From Bacillota bacterium (GTDB taxonomy: Bacteria; Bacillota; Clostridia; Oscillospirales; Oscillospiraceae): DNA of 25,260 bases. The notes under the pieces were generated by a model. It worked only from the letters and a program-made list of their open reading frames with translations, was not told the origin of the DNA and made no database searches. The stretch spans positions 1-25,260 of the forward strand of contig JAJUHD010000013.1 in NCBI GenBank assembly GCA_029268085.1, in the 5' to 3' direction. The position numbers and the translations under genes are program-made. The first letter of the stretch is position 1, and every line of letters begins with the position of its first letter. This document shows positions 8,113 to 14,815 of the stretch, in pieces.

Positions 8113-9106
8113 TTATATCACGCAGCCTTTCCCGGATAAGCGAGGGATCGACTCCCGAAAGCTTACCCGTCAAAATCATTCTTGCTGCCGTAATCTCATT
8201 CTCCAGTGCCGCGATGTAAGCGATAACCGGCTGCGCACCAAAGGTCGTATACCCCGCACCGCCGAAAAACCTCGTTAGTACATTATCGCATTCCTTTTCG
8301 AACTCCGTAAGCCTGCCGCCATTAACAGCCTCAGCACCTAGCAATGCTGCATCTTTATACGGCGTCGTTTCGAAAAGCGGCGCAAAGCCTATATCGGAGA
8401 ATGCCGCTTCGGCAAGCTCTCCCGCGTCAATGCTTCCGCCTGATATAAGGGCGTTTCGAAGAAAGTCGATATCCCTTCCTATTCGCAGCGTTCTTACCGT
8501 TGCTCTGAGATTTGCCCCGTCGATTGCGAGTCTGACATAGTCTGTAAGGAACGGAGAATAGAGTTTCTCGGAAAGCTCCTTCATTTCGGCAAAATAGGCC
8601 TTGTCCAGAACGAAATCCGCAAGCTGAGGGTTTTCAGTACGGTTAATAATGCTTTTTGCCTCGTCCAAAGCTTTCGCAAGCTTTTCCGGCAAAGGAGAAT
8701 AGTCTCCGGCATGATATGCATCGACGAATACTTCCAAAGGCACATTACCGGAGACGGAAAGCAGATACTTCCCGTCGACATCCGCACTTTCCGCTTTAAT
8801 CAGCACCTTCGCATTATGATAATCATATTTGAGACTGAACACTTCAAGAATCGCCGACTCCGGAATCAGCGCCCGGATTTCTTCAAAAGCCTCCGCTCTA
8901 TGCGCGGACAAAGCTTTTTCTATCCCGCCTGCGTCCATCCCTGACATATCCGGATATCCGCAGTCCATAAGCAGCTTTGCGGCTTCGTCAAAGCTCGGCG
9001 CGTCAAGCATTCGATCCATTCTGTCCTTGGTCAGCATTTTCGGCTCTTTCGCTCTGAGTGCAGACGACAGAAACAGATAGCTATAGTCTGTTATTCTTCC
9101 TGACAA
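8105..9106 (-). CDS. ntpC: V/A-type ATP synthase subunit C (central stalk adaptor)
   Basis: A 333-residue homologue of subunit C/d, the funnel-shaped helical protein that docks the D/F shaft onto the membrane proteolipid ring. The opening DYSYLFLSSALRAKEPKMLT and the region FSLKYDYHNAKVLIKA are family hallmarks. The gene starts with TTG (9104-9106), seven bases after AAGGAGG. The preceding in-frame codon is CAC and no ATG is near, so TTG is the supported start. It overlaps subunit F downstream and follows subunit E by 44 bases. Confidence 0.95.
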   Translation of the reverse strand: MSGRITDYSYLFLSSALRAKEPKMLTKDRMDRMLDAPSFDEAAKLLMDCGYPDMSGMDAGGIEKALSAHRAEAFEEIRALIPESAILEVFSLKYDYHNAKVLIKAESADVDGKYLLSVSGNVPLEVFVDAYHAGDYSPLPEKLAKALDEAKSIINRTENPQLADFVLDKAYFAEMKELSEKLYSPFLTDYVRLAIDGANLRATVRTLRIGRDIDFLRNALISGGSIDAGELAEAAFSDIGFAPLFETTPYKDAALLGAEAVNGGRLTEFEKECDNVLTRFFGGAGYTTFGAQPVIAYIAALENEITAARMILTGKLSGVDPSLIRERLRDISA

Positions 9107-9150
9107 GTGCTTTCCTCCTTGCCACAGGTTATTTTCGGTTACAATCAGGC

Positions 9151-9753
9151 TCAGTCTTCAAAAAGCACTCCGGCGACCTGCGGAGCAAGCTCGCTCTTTG
9201 AAAGCTCAACAAGCTTCTCAACAGTACAGTTGACCTCGATATCGCCCTGCTTAACCATTAGACCGCCTCTGAAGTTACCCGTTTTTTCGCTGATGGTAAG
9301 CTTGGGAAGAAGTCCTTTATTTTTCAATATCTCGTTTGCCGATTTGGTTACCGCCTTGGCGCAGCCCGCCTTGTCGCGCTGGTTAAATACGAGCTCTTCA
9401 AGCCCCGTGCTTGCGGCTGACGCCGCCTGCCTTGCCAGAAAGTCTATATACCGGCTCTCCGGCATATTGCAGAGACTTTCCACCGCTTTATCGAAAACTC
9501 GGGCAATTGCTTCCTGTTTCATAACAAGGATGCTTTTTTTTGCCTCCATCGCGGCTGTACCCGCAAGGCGCTGGGCCTGTGCCTCACATTCCTTTGTGCC
9601 TTCGCGAATCAGTCTCCAGTATTCCTCCTGCGCTTTGGCATTGTACGCTTCCTTGATCTCGCGGCACTTTTCAGCAGTCTCCGCCTGCAAGGCCGCAATC
9701 TCTTCGCGCGTTTCGGCTGCTATGCGCTCGGTGATTTTATTTATTCCTTCCAT
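9151..9753 (-). CDS. ntpE: V/A-type ATP synthase subunit E (peripheral stalk)
   Basis: A peripheral stalk subunit of 200 residues that pairs with the short G/H subunit to hold the A3B3 head against rotation. The N-terminal 100 residues are a charged, Ala/Glu-rich coiled coil (RIAAETREEIAALQAETAEKCREI). The C-terminal half is the globular domain that binds the head, ending in VSGVLFED-like sequence. The ATG at 9751-9753 follows an AAGGAAGGG element. It is separated from ntpK by the only long gap in the operon, 148 bases. Confidence 0.93.
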   Translation of the reverse strand: MEGINKITERIAAETREEIAALQAETAEKCREIKEAYNAKAQEEYWRLIREGTKECEAQAQRLAGTAAMEAKKSILVMKQEAIARVFDKAVESLCNMPESRYIDFLARQAASAASTGLEELVFNQRDKAGCAKAVTKSANEILKNKGLLPKLTISEKTGNFRGGLMVKQGDIEVNCTVEKLVELSKSELAPQVAGVLFED

Positions 9754-9901
9754 AGATATTCAACCCTTCCTTTCGCCAAACCTTCGGCACATTCCCGTCA
9801 CGAAAGGAATGACCATGAATGTGTCTGCCGTCTCGTTTGCCAAGAACGGCTGTCGTTATCAACCGTGCTGAAAAGTCTGCGCGAATACTTTAAGCTTGAG
9901 T

Positions 9902-10402
9902 TTAAACAGCAGCGTTGTGAATACCGATGAGCATAAGGAAGGAAGCGAGCAGGCAAAGAATCGCGTAGAATTCAACGATAACGCAGAGCATAACGCCCTT
10001 GCCCATGCTGTCGGGCTGCTTTGCCATAAGGTGTATGGAGCTGACCGCGACGCGCCCCTGATAAATGGCTGAGAACAGGCCTCCAAATCCGATGGGCAGA
10101 CATGCAACCGCATAAAGAAGACCCTGATAAACATCCATGCCTACCGCGGAACCGTCCAGAATGCCCATCCACAGAACCTCTATGAACCAGATAACAAAGC
10201 CGTAAAGTCCCTGCGTTCCGGGGATGATCTGCAGAATCAGAACTTTTGAAAACATATCGGGCTTTTCTCTCAAAAGTCCCGCGCCGGCCTCACCGGCCAT
10301 ACCAGTACCCCTTGCGCTGCCGATGCAGGCGAGAGCCGCCGCTATGCCGCCGCCGAGAATACCTAAGATCATGCCTCCGTAAGTCGCGAAAAAGCTGTTC
10401 AT
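9902..10402 (-). CDS. ntpK: V/A-type ATP synthase subunit K (duplicated proteolipid, probably Na+-binding)
   Basis: The rotor-ring proteolipid, 166 residues, with four transmembrane helices formed by two fused c-type hairpins. The first is GGMILGILGGGIAAALACIGSARG plus LILQIIPGTQGLYGFVIWF. The second begins around residue 93 and ends VMLCVIVEFYAILCLLASFLML. The ion-carrying carboxylate is E144 in helix 4. T63, Q64 and Q115 occupy the positions equivalent to T64, Q65 and Q110, the Na+ ligands of E. hirae NtpK, and E144 matches E139. I chose the ATG at 10400-10402: an upstream in-frame TTG would place the GAGGAGG ribosome binding site inside the coding region. It lies 4 bases after the subunit I stop. 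Confidence 0.95.
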   Translation of the reverse strand: MNSFFATYGGMILGILGGGIAAALACIGSARGTGMAGEAGAGLLREKPDMFSKVLILQIIPGTQGLYGFVIWFIEVLWMGILDGSAVGMDVYQGLLYAVACLPIGFGGLFSAIYQGRVAVSSIHLMAKQPDSMGKGVMLCVIVEFYAILCLLASFLMLIGIHNAAV

Positions 10403-10406
10403 TTTG

Positions 10407-12341
10407 TTAATCCTCCTCAATGATATTGAAGTAATTTGTCTTTACTGCGAGCGGACGGAAAGGTACTCCTCCCTCGCGATAGAATTTTCCGAAAAATTCA
10501 AGATATTGCAAACGAAGCGAGTGGACAAATGCGCCGATAATATTGAGTCCAAGATTAAGCGCATGACCTATAAGGAACAAAATCACGAAAACAACGATAT
10601 TGCCCGCCAGCGTTCCCAGCGTATTGAAGACGCTTGCGATAACTGCTCCCGCAAGCATGAGTGCCATAAGCCGGCAATATGAAAGGATATCGCCGAACCA
10701 GCCGCTCGCAATGCTGTAAAGGCTGAATAGTCCGTTTCCGATCTTTCCGCCGATCGTAGGGCTTGACCTTCCTTGCGTGAGAACTATCATAAGGATTCCA
10801 GCATAGGCGACATACCAGGTTATTCCCAAAGCGCCGAGCGCAATACCCGCAAACAGCACCCAGATAGAGCCTACATCGCATACGGCATCGAACCATTGCC
10901 CGTCGCGAATCAGCATATATCCGTTGATCGCCGTTCCTATAATAAGCTGAATAAACCCGATTATAAGCGCTGCTATCAGGACCTGCAACGGATTGTTCAG
11001 CGGATCTATGAGGGCAGGAACCGAAACGGTGTGTCCGTACATACCCGCGACCTTTGAGATTGCATCTCCAAAGAACGAGCCCGTAAGCGCCCCGAATATC
11101 GCCGTCGATATTCCGCAGATCATAATAAGGCCCGCTGCTCTGCCCTGAGCTCCTTTAGGTTTAGCTTTCATTTTATAGAGCAGTCCGCCGAGAAATAGCA
11201 GTATGCCGTATCCGAGATCCGCGAGCATAATTCCGAAGAACATTGAGAAAAACGGCATAAGGAAGGGGTTTGGATCAATGCCGTTATATGATGGAAGACT
11301 ATACATTTCCGTAAGCATGGAATAAGGGCTTGTCAAAGAGTTATTGCGAAGCTTTATCGGAACATCAGGCGTGTCTTCTTCCGTCGGTTCCGACGTCTCC
11401 CATGCGCAGTTAAAATTCTGAAGTACATTGCCGAGTTCCTTTTCCATTCTCGCCGGAATCCAGCCTTCAAAATTAATCGTCGAATATGTGCATAGCAGTC
11501 TTTCGGCGTTTTCTGCCTTTTCCGTTTTTGTAAGGAGTCTGTCCGCACAGAGCTTAAGGTTCTCCCTTGATGAAGCCGCAGACTCGATTTGCGCCGTCAG
11601 TTCGTCTTTCCTTGCGCCAAGGTCTTTCAGCTTTGCCCCAAGCTCAGAAATGTTCTTTGCTGCCGTGCCCTTCATATCGGCAACCGATGCCGGCGAAAAG
11701 CCAAACTTTCGGACGGTCTCCATAACCTGAGCCTTTTCTTCTTTCATCGCAACGAGCAGAAGGTAATGCTGTTCCCTATCGGATGAAACTTTTATGATCT
11801 GGCTCTCTCCTGCCGAAGCATAGAGTTCTTTCTCAACAGTACCAAAATCGACAGAAGACGACACGGTTCCCGGCATAATAAAGCAAGTCCTTGTTTCGGA
11901 CAGCTCAAAAGGAACGTCAAGAGTTTTCCATGGCTTCAGCATTTCAATGAGGCCTCTGACTCTGCTTTCTTCGGCCGCGATGCGCCGGATATGCTCGTCT
12001 GCCTCAATGATCTTACCTGCAAGCACGAGATTTTCGCTCAGAGAAGAATCGTCTATTACCGACTGCGCCGAAACTTCAGGCCTGGGTGAAAACAGTCCTG
12101 TTTTTTCGGGCGAGTATTTATTAAGGATATCGAGTGAACTTAACAGTTTCTCGTATTCCGCCTTGTATTCGCTGAGACCGGATAATTCTATGGAAAATGT
12201 TCCCGCTTCATCCGAGTCCTGCCCCGTGTCCTCCGGTTCCGAAATCTGGACGCAGCCAAGGAGCATAAGCTCTTTAAGGAGCGCTTCCCTCTCGGATTTA
12301 ATAGCAACCAGTCTCAGCCGTTTCATTTTTTCTATGGCCAT
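10407..12341 (-). CDS. ntpI: V/A-type ATP synthase subunit I (membrane stator, a-subunit)
   Basis: The 644-residue stator that forms the two ion half-channels next to the K ring. The N-terminal half (about residues 1-330) is a cytoplasmic arm rich in coiled coil that contacts the peripheral stalks. The C-terminal half has seven or eight hydrophobic segments beginning at FLMPFFSMFFGIMLADLGYGILLFLGG. The essential ion-channel arginine is recognisable as R610 in VHSLRLQYLEFFGKFY, matching the SLRLHWVE motif (R735) of yeast Vph1. The ATG overlaps the preceding TGA by one base (TGATG), so translation is coupled to the G/H gene. The length is normal for bacterial subunit I. Confidence 0.97.
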   Translation of the reverse strand: MAIEKMKRLRLVAIKSEREALLKELMLLGCVQISEPEDTGQDSDEAGTFSIELSGLSEYKAEYEKLLSSLDILNKYSPEKTGLFSPRPEVSAQSVIDDSSLSENLVLAGKIIEADEHIRRIAAEESRVRGLIEMLKPWKTLDVPFELSETRTCFIMPGTVSSSVDFGTVEKELYASAGESQIIKVSSDREQHYLLLVAMKEEKAQVMETVRKFGFSPASVADMKGTAAKNISELGAKLKDLGARKDELTAQIESAASSRENLKLCADRLLTKTEKAENAERLLCTYSTINFEGWIPARMEKELGNVLQNFNCAWETSEPTEEDTPDVPIKLRNNSLTSPYSMLTEMYSLPSYNGIDPNPFLMPFFSMFFGIMLADLGYGILLFLGGLLYKMKAKPKGAQGRAAGLIMICGISTAIFGALTGSFFGDAISKVAGMYGHTVSVPALIDPLNNPLQVLIAALIIGFIQLIIGTAINGYMLIRDGQWFDAVCDVGSIWVLFAGIALGALGITWYVAYAGILMIVLTQGRSSPTIGGKIGNGLFSLYSIASGWFGDILSYCRLMALMLAGAVIASVFNTLGTLAGNIVVFVILFLIGHALNLGLNIIGAFVHSLRLQYLEFFGKFYREGGVPFRPLAVKTNYFNIIEED

Positions 12342-12655
12342 CAGCTGTTCACTATCCTTTCGACCACAAGCGAAACCGCCTCCTCAACCCTGCTTTCCGC
12401 TTTAATGAGCATGGATGCCTTGCGGTTTTCGGTTTTACGGGCAAGCTCTTTTGCGTCCTCACCCGCCTTTTCGCTCGCTTTGCGCTTCAGGTCACGGATT
12501 TCTTCTTCCGCTTTTTTAGCGGCCTCTTCAATAGCCAACTTCCCGTTTTCCTCAGCCTCTGCGATGAGCTTCTTTGACAGCGCGGCAGCCTCGGCCTTGG
12601 CGGCCCTCGCTTTTTCCTCGGCTTCGCTGATCGCTTTGATTGCTTCAAGTGACAT
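12341..12655 (-). CDS. ntpF: V/A-type ATP synthase subunit G/H (peripheral stalk)
   Basis: A 104-residue protein that is almost entirely one charged helix, rich in Ala, Glu and Lys (IKAISEAEEKARAAKAEAAALSKK), with heptad spacing. It is expected to form the right-handed coiled coil with subunit E. First position before ntpI is the usual place of this gene in clostridial and enterococcal operons (called NtpF in E. hirae). Identification rests on position, length and coiled-coil character more than on motifs. The ATG follows GGGGGTAG. It is the first gene behind the operon promoter. Confidence 0.88.
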   Translation of the reverse strand: MSLEAIKAISEAEEKARAAKAEAAALSKKLIAEAEENGKLAIEEAAKKAEEEIRDLKRKASEKAGEDAKELARKTENRKASMLIKAESRVEEAVSLVVERIVNS

Positions 12656-12698
12656 TTCTCTACCCCCACGAGCCGGATGAATGTTAAAATTTATAAAT

Positions 12699-12728
12699 AT
12701 TCTAATAGCGATTGCATAAAAATGTCAA
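12699..12728 (-). promoter_or_regulatory. Sigma-A promoter of the V-type ATPase operon
   Basis: A minus-strand consensus -35 TTGACA (12723-12728) and -10 TAGAAT (12699-12704) are separated by 18 bases. The predicted start is near 12692, giving a leader of about 37 bases before ntpF. It is the only strong promoter I see for the nine genes. AT-rich sequence flanks it upstream. Confidence 0.8.
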
Positions 12729-13082
12729 ACATTATTTTATAAAAAATGGATTCTTTCCAAAGTTAACTGTCTAGTCAGTGTCTGCACAGAAAAATATCGT
12801 GCATATATGCTGCATTCAAAAGTACCGTTTTAGTTTTCTCTTCCGTCTGTCCGACTATGTGCTGACAGAGAATAATAATACCAGATTAGCAGCAGTTTTC
12901 AAGCACAAGATAGTTATACCGCAGAATCAATTCACATACAATTACTATTCACGCTTATTTACGTAATTATTATCAGTTGCAAAAAACAAGTATGCCGCAA
13001 GAAATTCATCCACCATACGCACTTAACTTAAATTATGCTACTTTTTTTTGAATGTTCAAGCCTCAAAGGATTCTTTTTTCAT
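12729..13082. other. AT-rich intergenic region without a recognisable gene
   Basis: About 350 bases between the ATPase promoter and the spoIIID promoter. It holds a near-palindrome ACTGTCTAGTCAGT at 12766-12779 and scattered A/T runs. The longest open frame (plus, from a GTG at 12778, 62 codons) has no ribosome binding site and a composition unlike a protein gene. I see no tRNA, riboswitch or repeat. Confidence 0.6.
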
Positions 13083-13083
13083 G

Positions 13084-13113
13084 GCATAACGGACAGCCCT
13101 CTTCTCATAGGAT
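13084..13113 (+). promoter_or_regulatory. Predicted sigma-E promoter of spoIIID
   Basis: GCATAAC (13084-13090) resembles the sigma-E -35 (KMATATT). Fifteen bases later CATAGGAT (13106-13113) resembles the -10 CATACAMT. The transcript would start near 13120, 30 bases before the start codon. spoIIID is a sigma-E gene in Bacillus subtilis, which supports the call. ACGGACAGCC (13089-13098) fits nine of ten positions of the SpoIIID box WWRRACARNY. Confidence 0.6.
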
Positions 13114-13149
13114 GTGATACGGAAGCAAATTTTCCGGGAGGGATGTTTT

Positions 13150-13398
13150 TTGAGAGAGAACATAGATGAAAGAGCCTGCGAACTGGCAAATTACATAATA
13201 GAAAACAAATCTACAGTCCGCGCCACAGCGAAGAAGTTTGGTGTCAGCAAGTCCACGGTTCATAAGGACCTCACCGAACGTCTCTATTACGCGAACAGGG
13301 CGCTCTACAACGAAGTCAAGGAGCTTCTCGAATACAACAAGTCGCAGCGCCACATCAGAGGCGGCATCGCGACCAGAAAAAAATACAAGGGAGAATAA
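13150..13398 (+). CDS. spoIIID: Stage III sporulation transcriptional regulator SpoIIID
   Basis: A small DNA-binding regulator of the mother-cell programme, 82 residues. During sporulation it activates and represses many sigma-E genes before sigma-K takes over. The helix-turn-helix spans about residues 22-45, and its recognition segment FGVSKSTVHKDLTERL is the near-invariant signature of this family. The C-terminal basic part RHIRGGIATRKKYKGE is also conserved and contacts DNA. The start is TTG at 13150, seven bases after GGGAGGGA (13136-13143). An upstream in-frame GTG at 13114 would place that ribosome binding site inside the gene. It stands alone, convergent with rnpB, rather than beside spoIIQ/spoIID genes as in many relatives. 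Confidence 0.95.
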   Translation: MRENIDERACELANYIIENKSTVRATAKKFGVSKSTVHKDLTERLYYANRALYNEVKELLEYNKSQRHIRGGIATRKKYKGE

Positions 13399-13487
13399 GC
13401 TTGAAATATGTTTCAAACCGTATTATCTCAAACCTAAGCTGCTTATTCGAAAAACGCAGCGCATTTTACGTTATTTAAGCTTATAAA

Positions 13488-13527
13488 TAAACCGCGGACG
13501 CATTTCCCGTCCGCGGTTTATTTTTTT
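13488..13527 (+). terminator. Shared terminator between spoIIID and rnpB
   Basis: Perfect 13-base arms TAAACCGCGGACG (13488-13500) and CGTCCGCGGTTTA (13508-13520) flank a 7-base loop and are followed by TTTTTTT on the plus strand. On the minus strand the hairpin is followed by TTTAT and lies about 18 bases past the rnpB 3' end, so it can end both convergent transcripts. Confidence 0.9.
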
Positions 13528-13537
13528 AATAATTTAT

Positions 13538-13992
13538 GCGAGTAAGTCTGTAAGCCGGGTTCTGTCTTAAACGACCATCTATCTAAGCGCATCGTTGCCG
13601 ATACGCTTCAGCCACCTCCTGAGGACGGCCGGGCAAGCCTATTGTCCTCCCACGGTGTTGCTCCGGATAGAGTTTACAGCGACGGACTGTTCCCAGCCGT
13701 CGGGTGAGCTCTTACCTCGCCTTTCCACCCTTGCCTCGTCACCGCAAACTTTATATCATTCGCTTTGCCGCAAGCGGCTAAGCTCATTCATTTCGTTGCT
13801 CCTCCTCTTCCAATCAAAACCTAAAGGTTTCGATTGGATAAACGGGGGTTAATGACGCGGCGGTATATCTCTGTTGCACTTTTCCTGAAGTTGCCTTCGG
13901 CGGGCGTTACCCGTTATCCTTGCCCTATGGAGCCCGGACTTTCCTCACGCACAGACTTTCGCCTTATGCCCGCGGTCGTTCGGCTTACTCGC
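13538..13992 (-). ncRNA. rnpB: RNase P RNA, bacterial class A
   Basis: The catalytic RNA that removes 5' leaders from tRNA precursors, read on the minus strand. Conserved blocks are AGGAAAGTCCGGGCTCC near the 5' end, AGTGCAACAGAGA followed by ACCGCC in the middle, GGTAAGAGCTCACC, GGAGCAA, and GAACCCGGCTTACAGACTTACTCGC near the 3' end. Helix P1 closes the molecule: GCGAGTAAG (13992-13984) pairs with CTTACTCGC (13546-13538). The spacing of the blocks matches the Escherichia coli class A layout rather than the B. subtilis class B. At about 455 bases it is longer than the E. coli RNA (377). Part of the excess is a 12-base-pair hairpin at 13810-13837. The ends are set from P1 and promoter position, so they are accurate to a few bases. 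Confidence 0.95.
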
Positions 13993-13998
13993 TGATAA

Positions 13999-14027
13999 AT
14001 TCTACAACTCATTTTAGCTCTTGTCAA
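13999..14027 (-). promoter_or_regulatory. Sigma-A promoter of rnpB
   Basis: A minus-strand TTGACA (14022-14027) and TAGAAT (13999-14004) are 17 bases apart. The first base of P1 lies seven bases after the -10, exactly where transcription should begin, so the RNA needs little or no 5' trimming. Confidence 0.9.
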
Positions 14028-14076
14028 CGTAATTCATACTATTCCCATAAATTGCTTCTGCTTAATTATTCTTTAC

Positions 14077-14105
14077 TTCACAAATTCGCTGAAGTGGGTT
14101 ATACT
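14077..14105 (+). promoter_or_regulatory. Sigma-A promoter of the methionine synthase operon
   Basis: TTCACA (14077-14082) and TATACT (14100-14105) are separated by 17 bases. The predicted start near 14112 leaves a leader of only about 17 bases before the ATG, with GGAGG in between. There is therefore no room for a SAM or cobalamin riboswitch in this leader. Confidence 0.75.
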
Positions 14106-14128
14106 GTTTAAAAAACGGAGGTATGCCT

Positions 14129-14815
14129 ATGGAAAAAAGCAATATTCGCGTTGATATTTCCGAAGCATACCGCTATATGGGCGGCAACGGAATGCCTGAA
14201 GGAGATATTGAAGCCGAACTGCGGCGCGCAGCCGCGCTGATCGAGGAAACCGTATCTCCGCGCGCAGCCGTAAAGCTTTGTGATATTGAGCGAAACGGCT
14301 CTGTCATGCTTAAAGGAACTAATCTTCGCCTTAAAGGGAAGTCGATATCCGCGCTGCTGCACGACTGCGAGCTTTGCCTCATCTTCTGCGCGACAATCGG
14401 AAGCGGAGTCGACGCGCTAGTCAGAAAACGGCAGATTGGTGACCATGCTTTTGCTGCTATGCTGGATGCTTGCGCTTCAAGCGCCGTCGAAAATTATTGC
14501 GACAGTTTTGAAGCGGATCTCAAGGATGAATACGGTGCGCAGGGCTTATATTTAACAGACCGCTTCAGCCCGGGCTACGGCGACCTGTCTTTAACTATAC
14601 AGCCGGAATTCTGCGCGGCTCTTGACACAGCGCGGAAAATCGGCGTTGTCGTAGGCGATAACCTTATGATGACGCCCCGGAAAAGCGTTACCGCAATTAT
14701 AGGACTTTCCAAGAATCCGCAGAGGCACTTTGATATGGGGTGCACCGGCTGCGTACGGATAAATTCCTGCAAATTCAGAGAAAACGGGGTGACCTGCTAT
14801 GGAAGATCTGTTTAA
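14129..14815 (+). CDS. Stand-alone methionine synthase reactivation protein
   Basis: A 228-residue protein homologous to the C-terminal AdoMet-binding activation domain of MetH (Met_synt_B12). That domain re-methylates cob(II)alamin with AdoMet and an electron donor. The AdoMet motif RxxxGY is present at R145-Y150 (RFSPGY), followed by the conserved GDLSLTIQPEF and the region GVVVGDNLMMTPRKSVTAIIGLS. The neighbouring MetH lacks this domain, so this protein should supply it in trans, as TM0269 is thought to do for TM0268 in Thermotoga maritima. Its end carries C205, C208, C214 and C223, which could bind a metal. I chose the second ATG (14129), seven bases after GGAGG; the first (14123) is only one base from it. 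The gene ends inside the first codons of metH, overlapping by 17 bases. Confidence 0.92.
   Translation: MEKSNIRVDISEAYRYMGGNGMPEGDIEAELRRAAALIEETVSPRAAVKLCDIERNGSVMLKGTNLRLKGKSISALLHDCELCLIFCATIGSGVDALVRKRQIGDHAFAAMLDACASSAVENYCDSFEADLKDEYGAQGLYLTDRFSPGYGDLSLTIQPEFCAALDTARKIGVVVGDNLMMTPRKSVTAIIGLSKNPQRHFDMGCTGCVRINSCKFRENGVTCYGRSV

Noticed and set aside
9107..9871. 254-codon open frame on the plus strand
   Set aside because: It is antisense to ntpE, with a Ser/Ala/Leu-rich low-complexity translation and no family resemblance.
12778..12966. 62-codon open frame in the intergenic region before spoIIID
   Set aside because: It has a GTG start without a ribosome binding site, runs through AT-rich DNA and has no protein-like features.
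13401..13416. Palindrome TTGAAATATGTTTCAA just after spoIIID
   Set aside because: The 6-base arms in AT-rich DNA are short, there is no T-run, and the strong terminator follows 70 bases later; it is likely chance.
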